This document shows positions 27,005-35,308 of a stretch of 64,000 bases of DNA, piece after piece. The position numbers and the translations under genes are program-made. Each line of letters opens with the position of its first letter. Position 1 is the stretch's first letter. The notes beneath the pieces were generated by a model. The model saw only the letters and a program-made list of their open reading frames with translations, made no database searches and was not told the DNA's origin. Source of the DNA: Phycisphaerae bacterium (GTDB lineage Bacteria > Chloroflexota > Anaerolineae > 4572-78 > J111); NCBI GenBank assembly GCA_028285035.1, contig JANQQF010000077.1, forward strand, positions 42,653 through 106,652, in the 5' to 3' direction.

Positions 27005-28297
27005 CTATTCGGGGGTAAAATAGCTTCGAATAACCTCACGCTTGCCCCAGGGATAGGTTAGTGGATCTGGACCTAAATCCCCGCTGGAGATTGTCGATTG
27101 CCGAGCAAATGGCGAATCCTCCGTCGTTTCATCACCCGCATCCACCTCAAGTTCCGCTTGTTGCAACACGCGATCTTCAATCGGCTCAACCTCGATTTCC
27201 AGTGGATCACCCTCGCCAGCCAAACGCTCTTCTTCAGGCGGTGGAGGCGGTGGAGGAGGCGGTGGATTCTCATTCTCCTCTGGTGGCGGTGGCTCCTCGG
27301 AATTTTCATCCTCAGGATTTTCCGGCTCTGGTGGCGGTGGTTCTTGCTCTGGCGGTGGCGGATTGATATCAAGGTTTTCTATGGCATCAGCCAAATCCTC
27401 CAGCGCTTTTTCCGCCGCAATAATATCTTCCTGCTGAATTGCATCATTACCTCTGGAAAGAATTTGAGGGATCTCCGGGTGCTGACTCCCAATTTGAATG
27501 GCGGCTGATAACATTGAAGCCCCAATTTCGGTTTGAGAATCTCTCGACAGTTGATCTAACCGATCAGCCAGTCGGCGCAACTCTTCTGCCGCTTTTGAAG
27601 TATCTTTTATATCCAGGGCATCGGCTGTGGGGCGGGTTGGTGCTTCATCACGGAATTCGTCCGCTAAGATTTCCAGAATCCCTCTAATGTCCTCCGGGTT
27701 TGAAGCGTCGGGCGGTGGCGGTGGATTATTTGGCGGCAAAATGTCATCGGCACTAGGCTCATTCCACGCCGGGGGTAAATCACTAACCGCTGCATCAGGA
27801 ATCGTTGGGTTGATATTGTTAAGAACAATAAATCCAGCTAACAACATACTCACCGCAATCAAGGTCCGTGTTTCCAACCAAAAACCTTCATTGAGTAATT
27901 GAATACGTGAGCGGATGGCCGTAATAATCTGGACGGTCTCTTGTATCAACTTTTGGGCTACAGGATTGCTATGGACAACGTCAGGCTTGTCATACTCTAC
28001 AGCGGTTTTCAGTCGTGCTTGTAACTCAAGACGCTGATCCAGACGTTGTACAATTTTTTGTAAACGAATTGGCCGAATCGCCCACAGCATACTTAAACCG
28101 GCAACCAGGAACATGCCACCGAACAGGTTTACAAAGCCAATTTCCCAGCCTTGCCAAAAATAGCCAATAAATAAGAATAGCGGAACCAGTAAAGTTAGCC
28201 ACACGGTTCTTACAAACCAATGAATAGCCCGGCGTTGCCAAAAGGCCATCCGTAATCGATGGAGTGAACGATGGAGGGGGCTTGACATTTGGCTCAT
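27005..28297 (-). CDS. Membrane protein with Pro/Glu-rich extracytoplasmic region
   Basis: A 430-residue protein with helices at about 27-47 and 53-72, a cytoplasmic helical segment and a third helix (about 140-160). The C-terminal region has two proline runs (about 191-200 and 310-360, PPPPEQEPPPPEPE type) flanking a helical segment of about 90 residues. The overall design recalls DUF4175-type proteins found near MoxR clusters, but this is only resemblance. It overlaps the upstream peptidase gene by four bases (ATGA). Confidence 0.6.
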   Translation of the reverse strand: MSQMSSPLHRSLHRLRMAFWQRRAIHWFVRTVWLTLLVPLFLFIGYFWQGWEIGFVNLFGGMFLVAGLSMLWAIRPIRLQKIVQRLDQRLELQARLKTAVEYDKPDVVHSNPVAQKLIQETVQIITAIRSRIQLLNEGFWLETRTLIAVSMLLAGFIVLNNINPTIPDAAVSDLPPAWNEPSADDILPPNNPPPPPDASNPEDIRGILEILADEFRDEAPTRPTADALDIKDTSKAAEELRRLADRLDQLSRDSQTEIGASMLSAAIQIGSQHPEIPQILSRGNDAIQQEDIIAAEKALEDLADAIENLDINPPPPEQEPPPPEPENPEDENSEEPPPPEENENPPPPPPPPPPEEERLAGEGDPLEIEVEPIEDRVLQQAELEVDAGDETTEDSPFARQSTISSGDLGPDPLTYPWGKREVIRSYFTPE

Positions 28298-29784
28298 CTA
28301 AACTCTACCTCCAAGGGGTCAATAATAACGCGGTTAAAAATACGGCGGAATGTATTGAAGATCAACAAAAGACCCGCTGCTCCAATCAGCAAATAAATGA
28401 TGAAGCGTTGACGCTGGGCCGATTCATTGAGAAGACGTTCCCCTCTGGATGCACCGGCTTCATTATCAAGTGATTGTAGCATTGCAGTGGCTTGTTGTAA
28501 TTGTCGTTCGGCCTCAAAAAATCTCAGGGAGGCAATCAAACTTTCTCCATTACTTAGCTGGGTCATTGCTGTTTGCCCTAACTCAGCACGATAGATGTAA
28601 TTTTGAATTTCGGGGATACGATCAACAAAATTGATTTCGCTGTAGGCCGTAATTGCTGCATTTCCTTTAGAAATGGCCAAAGGATAGTCACCTGCTTCTA
28701 AGGCCTCTCGCGCCTCATCAGTTAAAATACCAGCAGCTTGACCACGTTTAGCCGTTTCAAACAGGGCTGTTGCTTCAACCAATACATCATTTTGTTCTGT
28801 CGTCTCAAGTAACTTGACGACCTCTTCCAACTCTTCGACCGCATCGCTATAGGCTGCATTTTCAACCAAGGTGCGGGTTCTTGATAAATCGTAGGCATAA
28901 ATCGCATTCACCTGCCATCGTCCCGCAAGATATTCGGGCAAGTAGGATAGCCATTCTGCTTCAAGAGTGTCGGCAGGTTGGCCGTAAGCCACCTGAATTG
29001 CACTACGATAGCCTGGCTCTTCAGCCATAGCTTCAATAAATGTAATAAATCCGGCTAACTCATAACGATCAATTAAGAATGATACCACCGACCGAGCCTG
29101 AGGATAGGCAATTTGAGGTCGGCTGTAAACTTGTTCGGCCTGATCCAACTCTGCCCAGGTCAAAAGTTCATTTTGAGCCAACGCTTGTTCTAATGAGGCG
29201 GTATCAAAAATATCGGTTTCGCTTGGCTTTTCCAAATACTGAGCGATACCTTCTTGAAAACCAGTGGTTAATTTGCCATCTGATAGGAGTGAGGCAAAGA
29301 GATGAGTGATTTCGTGCCGCATATTGTTTACCAGGTCCTCATCGGTTAACAATTCGGTTCGTGGTAAAGCAACAGCGATCTCATCGCGTGAGTTGAGGGC
29401 GTGAGCAATAACTCCAGGCACCTGACGTGCTAAAGGGTTAACCTGGATATAGCTTTCTTCAGTCGGAAAGAGTCTAAGGTTGACCGGGGTTTCTAGCTCA
29501 ACCTCAAAAACAGCTACTAAATCATCATAGATTTCGTCTATGAAGGCAGCATAGTATTCGGCTTCTTCCACCCCACACCGACAGGTTACAGGTCGATTCG
29601 TAATGACGACCTCCTCAGCATAGACGATCGTAAACTTGTCAGTATGCAACTCATCCCAAGTGATGTAGTCACTTTGATCTGAAGGAGCTTGGGCGTATGT
29701 TGCTTGGGGCTGCCATAGCACAAAAAGCAACAATAGTAGCAATAAATATTTTAGATTATGAGTAAAGGGTTTGAGTGTTTTCAA
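28294..29784 (-). CDS. Membrane-anchored zinc peptidase (peptidase MA-like gluzincin)
   Basis: A 496-residue exported protein with a signal segment (about 11-31) and a zinc metallopeptidase domain. HEITH (157-161) supplies two zinc ligands and the catalytic Glu, and E178 in GFQEGIAQYLE is the likely third ligand, as in peptidase MA-like/gluzincin proteins. Helical repeats follow (about 300-450), and a membrane helix near the C-terminus (about 463-480) ends in a short cytoplasmic tail. It could process envelope proteins, perhaps those of the Bat-like cluster. It is the first gene of this minus-strand group. Confidence 0.75.
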   Translation of the reverse strand: MKTLKPFTHNLKYLLLLLLLFVLWQPQATYAQAPSDQSDYITWDELHTDKFTIVYAEEVVITNRPVTCRCGVEEAEYYAAFIDEIYDDLVAVFEVELETPVNLRLFPTEESYIQVNPLARQVPGVIAHALNSRDEIAVALPRTELLTDEDLVNNMRHEITHLFASLLSDGKLTTGFQEGIAQYLEKPSETDIFDTASLEQALAQNELLTWAELDQAEQVYSRPQIAYPQARSVVSFLIDRYELAGFITFIEAMAEEPGYRSAIQVAYGQPADTLEAEWLSYLPEYLAGRWQVNAIYAYDLSRTRTLVENAAYSDAVEELEEVVKLLETTEQNDVLVEATALFETAKRGQAAGILTDEAREALEAGDYPLAISKGNAAITAYSEINFVDRIPEIQNYIYRAELGQTAMTQLSNGESLIASLRFFEAERQLQQATAMLQSLDNEAGASRGERLLNESAQRQRFIIYLLIGAAGLLLIFNTFRRIFNRVIIDPLEVEFR

Positions 29785-30300
29785 TGGCGTTCACTGGTGG
29801 TAGTAATGTGGTAATGTTATGGTTGAAGTCCTATGAACTGCGGTCAATGAATACAATATTGTAGAGAGGGACACAACAATTCTCAAATTAAGTTTTTAAT
29901 GTTGTGCACAAGGCAGGTGCTTTGTGAAATTCTACATAGGACCATTTTAACTATATTTTGGGTAAAAGTCTACGGGCCATAATTACTATAGGGCCTATTT
30001 TACTATTTTTGATAAATTTTCTTTGAAATGTACCTTTGTTTACTAATGAGACAAGGACAAACGAATGTTAAACCAATTTGATTATTGGTACAAAAATCAA
30101 TAATCTATCTTGATAAACAGTGTGTTTGCCCGAATCGAAGGATACTATACCTCACAAATGTTAAAATGGCATAAAAAGAATTCCTTTTCGACTTTGCGGA
30201 ACCTTTGCCAAAAATAGCCGTCCCTACCATATAACCGGTAGCCTTTGGATCCAATACCACCAAAACAATTTCCAATCAAACTCACAATCAGGAGAGCGTT
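29785..30300. other. 516-bp AT-rich intergenic region between divergent genes
   Basis: No gene is supported. The most notable element is a perfect inverted repeat GATTATTG (30080-30087) / CAATAATC (30098-30105), a possible operator or small hairpin upstream of the FxLYD-repeat gene. GGAGAG at 30291 is the ribosome site of the next gene. Promoters for both divergent genes should lie here but I could not place them with confidence. Confidence 0.5.
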
Positions 30301-31914
30301 ATGCAAAATAAAACGGTTATTTATGTTGTTGTGGCTGTAGCTTTTCTTTGTATCTGTACTGGGACTCTCGGTGCCGCTGGGGCCGCAGTTTATTGGGCGC
30401 AATCACAAGCCGAATTAGTAGCAGAGGAGGCCTTCACCGAATTTGCCCCGGTCCTCTCTGACGAGCAATCAGAAGCGATTCCCGAGAATATTGCCATTGA
30501 TGAGGCCATTGAGCCAGCCACTGAAAGCGACGCAGTTGTTGAGTCGGCAGCAGAAGAAGATGAAGTTGCATCAGAAATAGAAGCTGCGCTAGAAGAAGCT
30601 GCAGAGGCTGGCATTGATGATATGCCCCTTGAGGTTATGACATATGGACTTGAAATGGGTACCACCGCCGAAGCAATGGGGGATGGTCTGCTTAATTTAG
30701 GATTATTGCTGATTGAGCCAGAGCTTGGTGACGAGCAATGGCGTACTGAGGTAGACACGTATGGGGCAGCTGTCCAACAGGCCCATCAGGCTCTGACCGA
30801 AATGAGTGTTCCAGCAGAGATGACCGATATTCACAATGCCCTCATCACCGCTACGGCTGATTGTGATGCTGCGGTTGGGCACATCGGTACCGGGCTGGAT
30901 AGCAATAGCGAAGCAGATTTGTTGACCGCAACCGATTTGCTCAATCAATGTGCGGAGAAAATGGCTGAACCAGGGGCGATGATGGAAGCCTATGCGGCCC
31001 AATTTGATACGTTTGGCTCCATTGAGGATGATTCATTTGGTGAATCTGGTCTCACATTTAATGAAGACGCCATTCAGCTTGAGGTGATTAATCAGAGTAG
31101 TTACGTTGATGATTATGGGAGTATGTACATTATTGGAGAAGTCCGTAATGCATCCGACCAAGCCGTACAGTATGTCGAAATCGTCGCCGATTTGTATGAT
31201 GGCTCAGACGCTCTCCTCGAAAGTACCTACAGTTATGCCTTCCGTGATATTATTCCCGCTGGCGAAAGCTCTCCCTTTAACATCTACTTTACCGATGAAA
31301 TCGACTTTGATCGGGTTGACATTGTCGCTCAAGGAGATCCAACAAATGATGTCCCATTTATTGGCCTGGACCTAGTTCATCACACTCAATATGATGAGGA
31401 CGAATTTGTTTATGTTATTGGTCAAATGCAAAACAACTCCACAGAAGCAGTCGAATTCGCAGAAGTAATGGCCACCTTCTACAATGAAAGTGGTGAAATT
31501 GTGAATACGGGCTACACCTTCTCGGAGCACGATATCATTCTTCCTGGCGAAATCTCACCATTTTCAATATTTATCGACAAAGTCGATGGCATTGCCAGCT
31601 ATGATCTGATGTTGCAGGGCGACTCAACTGACGCACAACCGCGGACCGACCTTGTTGTTCTAACCTACACTGATACAATTGATGACTTTGATTTTTTCAG
31701 CATTACCGGTGAAATCCAAAATCAAGGGGATACCCCAGCTGAATTTGTTCAGATTATTGCCACCTATTATGATGCAGAGGGTAATATTGCTGGCACTGAC
31801 TTTGGCTTTACTGATCTTGATGTGCTCAATCCTGGTGAAACTTCAACATTTGAAGTATTTACTACCAATCGAGAAGTCTATGCCTCATATGAGCTTTATG
31901 TGCAAGGCGATTAA
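30301..31914 (+). CDS. Exported protein with three FxLYD-like repeats
   Basis: A 537-residue protein with one N-terminal membrane segment (about 7-29), a long acidic Glu/Ala-rich stretch (about 35-105), and a helical domain (about 110-235, with paired Cys). Three beta-sandwich repeats of about 100 residues follow (about 255-345, 355-445, 448-537). Each repeat shows a pattern like VIGQMQNNSTEAVEFAEV.ATFYNESG and ends PGE.S.F.IF, as in FxLYD domains. It is probably surface-exposed; the ligand is unknown. Net charge is strongly negative. It is monocistronic, with a strong terminator. Confidence 0.7.
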   Translation: MQNKTVIYVVVAVAFLCICTGTLGAAGAAVYWAQSQAELVAEEAFTEFAPVLSDEQSEAIPENIAIDEAIEPATESDAVVESAAEEDEVASEIEAALEEAAEAGIDDMPLEVMTYGLEMGTTAEAMGDGLLNLGLLLIEPELGDEQWRTEVDTYGAAVQQAHQALTEMSVPAEMTDIHNALITATADCDAAVGHIGTGLDSNSEADLLTATDLLNQCAEKMAEPGAMMEAYAAQFDTFGSIEDDSFGESGLTFNEDAIQLEVINQSSYVDDYGSMYIIGEVRNASDQAVQYVEIVADLYDGSDALLESTYSYAFRDIIPAGESSPFNIYFTDEIDFDRVDIVAQGDPTNDVPFIGLDLVHHTQYDEDEFVYVIGQMQNNSTEAVEFAEVMATFYNESGEIVNTGYTFSEHDIILPGEISPFSIFIDKVDGIASYDLMLQGDSTDAQPRTDLVVLTYTDTIDDFDFFSITGEIQNQGDTPAEFVQIIATYYDAEGNIAGTDFGFTDLDVLNPGETSTFEVFTTNREVYASYELYVQGD

Positions 31915-31957
31915 ATTATCCCTAATTGATCGTGAGTGAACCCTAAATCTACAAGGG

Positions 31958-31999
31958 GAATGTAAAAGCACCGGCTCGATAAGCTGGTGCTTTTACATT
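31958..31999. terminator. Strong terminator after the FxLYD-repeat gene
   Basis: GAATGTAAAAGCACC (31958-31972) is exactly complementary to GGTGCTTTTACATTC (31985-31999), and the inner bases extend the stem further. It reads as a terminator in the plus direction through the T-rich right arm. Confidence 0.8.
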
Positions 32000-32051
32000 C
32001 TTTGGGATTGATAAAGCTTCAAAATTCAACTATCATTCAAGGAAACAGGTT

Positions 32052-32477
32052 ATGAAAGCAGGCAAAGATTACATCGGCGTTGGCGTGGGCGCGGTGGTTT
32101 TTAATGAGACGGGGGAAGTCTTTCTGGCCCAGCGTGGCCCAAAGGCAAAAAATGAGCGCGGCCATTGGGAATTTCCAGGTGGGGGTGTAGACTTTGGCGA
32201 AACACTGGCCGATGCTATTCAACGAGAATTTTTGGAAGAATACGGAATAGTCATAGAGGTCGATAGTCTGCTGGATGTGTCCGACCATATCCTCCCCGAC
32301 GAAGGTCAACATTGGGTCTCTCCCACCTTCATCGCTCGACATATCTCTGGCGAACCCCGCATCCTCGAGCCGGAAAAATGCACAGCCATCGGCTGGTTTG
32401 ACCTAGATGATCTGCCACAGCCTCTGTCACAGGTGTCACTTGATGATATTGCAGCCTATCGAAAGAAAGTGGGATAG
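32052..32477 (+). CDS. NUDIX hydrolase
   Basis: A 141-residue NUDIX pyrophosphohydrolase. The complete Nudix box is visible (residues about 43-65): GGGVDFGETLADAI then REFLEEYGI, with the metal-binding Glu residues in REFLEE. Substrates of the family are nucleoside diphosphates linked to other groups. AAGG precedes the ATG at long spacing. It is convergent with the next gene, 13 bp apart. Confidence 0.92.
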   Translation: MKAGKDYIGVGVGAVVFNETGEVFLAQRGPKAKNERGHWEFPGGGVDFGETLADAIQREFLEEYGIVIEVDSLLDVSDHILPDEGQHWVSPTFIARHISGEPRILEPEKCTAIGWFDLDDLPQPLSQVSLDDIAAYRKKVG

Positions 32478-32490
32478 ACACTATAATTTG

Positions 32491-32910
32491 TCACGCCTTT
32501 GCCGGACGCCACAATGGGCCAACTGCCAACACGAGAACGATGATGTTGAAGAACGCATTTGAGGTCGTTCCTGAGGCGATAGAGCCGGCGCTATCTAAAA
32601 CAAACCAAGCCAGCAGACCAGCCAGCACAGCCCGACGCACCCCTTCAGGTGCGGCATCATAAACCCAAGTTCGTAAACACCAAATCATAACACCCCAGCC
32701 AAACAGAAAGCCTCCAGTAAGCGCAGACAGAAATCGTGTGGTGGGGGATGTGTAAGTTTCCAAACCATCTAGCGGCCAACTGAGAAGATCAAGAGACCAT
32801 CGGGCAGGCTCCGATGTAGCCTCCATTGTCCCCAAAAAGAAAATTGGGCCAAATGATCCAACCACGATGGCTGTAATAATTAGCCAGAATTTGTGAAACT
32901 CTTGAGACAT
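32491..32910 (-). CDS. Four-helix membrane protein, function unknown
   Basis: A 139-residue membrane protein with helices at about 7-28, 58-80, 90-108 and 115-133. I do not recognise the family. The ATG with GGGAG seven bases upstream was chosen over a longer reading frame that would translate through the operator region. The upstream DNA carries two strong TGTAGC-type palindromes, so the gene is probably under a dedicated repressor. No regulator gene is adjacent. Confidence 0.65.
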   Translation of the reverse strand: MSQEFHKFWLIITAIVVGSFGPIFFLGTMEATSEPARWSLDLLSWPLDGLETYTSPTTRFLSALTGGFLFGWGVMIWCLRTWVYDAAPEGVRRAVLAGLLAWFVLDSAGSIASGTTSNAFFNIIVLVLAVGPLWRPAKA

Positions 32911-32924
32911 AATTGTGCTCCCAT

Positions 32925-32993
32925 TGTTGCATAAACTTATGTAGCGTTTGCTACATTTTCTAAAGTTTACCAGAAAATGTAGCAAGTGCAACA
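32925..32993 (-). promoter_or_regulatory. Paired palindromic operators upstream of the membrane protein gene
   Basis: Site 1 is TGTAGCGTTTGCTACA (32940-32955) and site 2 TGTAGCAAGTGCAACA (32978-32993). Both have the form TGTAGC-N4-GC(T/A)ACA and their centres are 38 bp apart. A half-site TGTTGC lies at 32925-32930. The inner arms of the two sites also form a 13-bp inverted repeat (32949-32961 / 32972-32984). The symmetry suggests a dimeric regulator such as a TetR- or MarR-type protein. Confidence 0.6.
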
Positions 32994-33202
32994 TTTCGTC
33001 TCCAATTTCAAGCACCAACGATTTCACTCAAAATCGACACAGTAGCCCTTAAAAGTGGATCTTCAATGTATTTTGTTGAGTCTTAGGGTATTTAAGGTGA
33101 AAGAGGGGATCTTTGGGGAATGATCATCACAGGCATCGTTTTGATGATGCGGCGGCTTTTTGAGGGAACGCGAGAGATTAACAATCGCCTATAAACTATT
33201 TA

Positions 33203-33568
33203 TCATCCACTATTCTGCCATTTTTTCCATAATCTTTTATAACCTCTGGACCCAGGTTGAGGGCCTGTAATCACCGCCTCAACAAACTCAATAGGTGGTT
33301 TGTATTGATGCTCAACGACATAATGATAAATGAGCCTCGGCGCAGCATATACAGCAGACTTTCCAAAAACACGTATCTCACCATTGCCAAATCCATACAC
33401 TTCAAGCCTTGATCTTTTTGTGCCACGTCATCTTTGATAATCCATCCATCTGAAGAGACATCGCAAAACTCATAAGTGTGGAAAAGGTTGTTTGTATTCT
33501 AACCAGCCTACATGCAATGATTTTACGTCAAGAAACTCATAGTCCAATAGGTTTGGAGTCAAATCGCC
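33203..33568 (-). pseudogene. Decayed DUF7919-like gene with frameshifts and a deletion
   Basis: Three pieces of one protein lie in different frames on the minus strand: GDLTPNLLDYEFLDVKSLHV (then GWLEYKQPFP) from 33568; HTYEFCDVSSDGWIIKDD from about 33490; and VYGFGNGEIRVFG, YAAPRLIYHYVVEHQYKPP and EFVEAVITGPQPGS to a stop at 33203. The pieces are in the right order for the small family with GWL..HPFP and YAAP.LIYHYV..H.Y.PP.EF motifs that I associate with DUF7919. Frame breaks lie near 33403 and 33490, where a middle part also seems lost. Confidence 0.6.
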
Positions 33569-33574
33569 ATTACT

Positions 33575-34180
33575 CTACTCTTCCAAAATAATGTCTAATC
33601 CATATAAGAGCGACATTGCTTCTGGTAAAGAAAACTTTGTATCTTTAAGCGTATTTGATTGCGGGGCAATGGCGTAATTGATGGCTCCTCTCAAGTCAGC
33701 TCCCGTTAAATTTGTGTGATGAAAGCGGCTGTCTAAAAAATCTGTCTGCCGACAATCAGCTTGCGTGAGATCCGCCTCTCCAAAATCAACTTCTTTGGCC
33801 CGACACTCAACAAATGAAACATCCTTGAGGTCCAAGCCAAAAAATGTTGAGTAATCGATCACACATTTTGTGAATGAAACTGTTTTCAAGAACCCGCGCT
33901 CGTTCCAATTCGCCTCGGTCCAATTTACCCCGATCATTTGGCAGGTCTCGAACTCGGTTGAGATAAAAACACAATTTTGCACCTGAGTCAGACTTAAATC
34001 TGTTCCAGCAAATCGACAGTCACGAAACGTGCAATTTTTGAAGGATGTCTCACGAAAAGTACAGTTGGTGAAGAGACAATCATTAAATTCCTTGGCGATA
34101 ATCTCCTCACCCAAGCAACTGACCTGTTTGAAGCGTCTGTCATTGTATTCGACTTCGGTTGGTGACGTTATATCGATCAT
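33575..34180 (-). CDS. Pentapeptide-repeat protein
   Basis: A 201-residue protein with pentapeptide repeats of the A(D/N)LXX type throughout about residues 30-175 (e.g. CLFTNCTFRETSFKNCTFRD, TDLSLTQ, ADLTQADCRQTDF). These fold into a right-handed quadrilateral beta-helix, as in Qnr/MfpA proteins that mimic DNA. The C-terminal SLPEAMSLLYGLDI is a conserved cap in one subfamily. Whether it protects gyrase is unknown. The start is uncertain: an upstream extension of 28 residues would overlap the DUF1801 gene. Confidence 0.8.
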   Translation of the reverse strand: MIDITSPTEVEYNDRRFKQVSCLGEEIIAKEFNDCLFTNCTFRETSFKNCTFRDCRFAGTDLSLTQVQNCVFISTEFETCQMIGVNWTEANWNERGFLKTVSFTKCVIDYSTFFGLDLKDVSFVECRAKEVDFGEADLTQADCRQTDFLDSRFHHTNLTGADLRGAINYAIAPQSNTLKDTKFSLPEAMSLLYGLDIILEE

Positions 34181-34202
34181 ATCTTCAATAAACCGAGTAT
34201 GA

Positions 34203-34580
34203 TTAGCACCCCATATCAGCACCTTTTTTCCACAGATCAACCGCTGTATCGATAAATTGATCAAGTTTAGTGTTTGCGATTACTTTGGATTTGGTTAAAC
34301 GAATACAGCCTTTCCCAACATTTAACCCAGCTAAAAGCTCGCCCGTTGGATCAATTTTCCGTACATCACCAACATATAAGCTTACATATTGCCTTTGGAC
34401 GTTGAGAAGAAAAATGGCATCATTTTCGTCACCATAACTCAACATACTATACTTTATACCTTCGCTCATTTCAGGGGCTTTAGATTTTATCAACGCTCTA
34501 AGTTCCTCCAACTTATCCAATCGCCAATCCTTATCCAACACATCCATATATTCAGCAGGCGTCTTTACATCGTAGTGCAT
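34203..34580 (-). CDS. DUF1801 (YdhG-like) protein
   Basis: A 125-residue protein with the DUF1801 layout: helical N-terminus (LDKLEELRALIKS), EGIKYSMLSYG, a strand segment FLLNVQRQYVSLYVGD and GCIRLTKSKV. The family adopts a YdhG-like fold of unknown function. The ATG has GAGGAG upstream. It is followed by the pentapeptide-repeat gene 22 bp later, probably in one transcript. Confidence 0.82.
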   Translation of the reverse strand: MHYDVKTPAEYMDVLDKDWRLDKLEELRALIKSKAPEMSEGIKYSMLSYGDENDAIFLLNVQRQYVSLYVGDVRKIDPTGELLAGLNVGKGCIRLTKSKVIANTKLDQFIDTAVDLWKKGADMGC

Positions 34581-34677
34581 ATTTTTACTCCTCTTATTTT
34601 TTCAATCTATCAAAGAGCCATGAACTAATGTTCTACAATATTCTTAAGCCTATGTCAAATCCTACAAAATCTATCGC

Positions 34678-35232
34678 TTATGTGTACCGAATTACATTGT
34701 GAAACGTCACGCGCTCATCATTTGAATTTCGATAGGAATGGGGTTGATCGGCGGGAAACCGCAGAATATCGCCTACAGGAACGGTTGACCATTCGTCGGA
34801 GAGGCACACATCCACGCTACCAGTAAGGGGGATCACGTGCTCAACAACGCCAGCTTCGTGAGGGGACGAAACGTGGATGCTATCGGGGGCCAAACTAACT
34901 ACCATCAATTCAAAACCCATCGCCGGGTCAAAGGGAATGAGCGTGTAAGCCTCGATCCCATCCTCATCAACAATCAAGGTCTCGGTTTCAGCCGAAAATT
35001 GTACCTCAGTTGACCGAGGTCGGCCATCTCCTAATAACGATGAAAATGAAATTTTGAACCCCGTGGCAATCTTCCACAAAGTGCCTACGGTTGGGTTAGA
35101 CTCCCCACGCTCAATCTGGCCGAGCATGGCCTTGCTCACACCTGTATTCGCCGCAGCCGTATCAAGACTCCATCCCAGCGTTTTACGGCGTTGTTTGATT
35201 TTAGATCCAATACTCGAAATAGAATTTTTCAT
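34678..35232 (-). CDS. XRE-family regulator with C-terminal cupin domain
   Basis: A 184-residue transcription factor with an XRE helix-turn-helix (about 5-62, SLDTAAANTGVSKAMLGQIE) and a cupin domain (about 105-180, HVIPLTGSVDVCL, then FPADQPHSYRN). Such proteins sense small ligands through the cupin. It is divergent from the BenE-type transporter gene, and two palindromic operators lie between them, so it probably represses both. The ATG was chosen because the HTH begins directly after it and an upstream extension would translate through the operators. Confidence 0.88.
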   Translation of the reverse strand: MKNSISSIGSKIKQRRKTLGWSLDTAAANTGVSKAMLGQIERGESNPTVGTLWKIATGFKISFSSLLGDGRPRSTEVQFSAETETLIVDEDGIEAYTLIPFDPAMGFELMVVSLAPDSIHVSSPHEAGVVEHVIPLTGSVDVCLSDEWSTVPVGDILRFPADQPHSYRNSNDERVTFHNVIRYT

Positions 35233-35238
35233 GGCCGT

Positions 35239-35267
35239 TTGTGCGTTATAACGCACGGGTGTATAAT
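35239..35267 (+). promoter_or_regulatory. Promoter of the benE-like gene overlapped by an operator
   Basis: TTGTGC (35239-35244) and TATAAT (35262-35267) are 17 bp apart on the plus strand. The -35 overlaps operator 1 and the region just after the -10 is operator 2, a layout expected for repression. Confidence 0.55.
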
Positions 35268-35283
35268 GTGCGCTATAACGCAC
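35241..35283. promoter_or_regulatory. Two 16-bp palindromic operators between XRE regulator and transporter
   Basis: GTGCGTTATAACGCAC (35241-35256) is a perfect palindrome. GTGCGCTATAACGCAC (35268-35283) differs at one position. Their centres are 27 bp apart, and they fill the space between the divergent starts at 35232 and 35309. They are the likely binding sites of the XRE-cupin protein. Confidence 0.75.
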
Positions 35284-35308
35284 AGAGTCACAATTAAGGA
35301 AGATATCA

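Noticed and set aside
27073..27508. Arg/His-rich and Trp/Arg-rich frames on both strands
   Set aside because: They are shadow frames of the Pro/Glu-rich membrane protein gene (CCG/CCT and GAG codons read out of frame).
30390..30758. 122-codon Ser/Ala-rich minus-strand frame
   Set aside because: It is antisense to the acidic region of the FxLYD-repeat protein; the composition results from the Glu/Ala codons.
33120..33195. Short plus-strand frame MIITGIVLMMRRLFEGTREI in the gap before the decayed gene
   Set aside because: Only 24 codons, no family resemblance; at most another relic.
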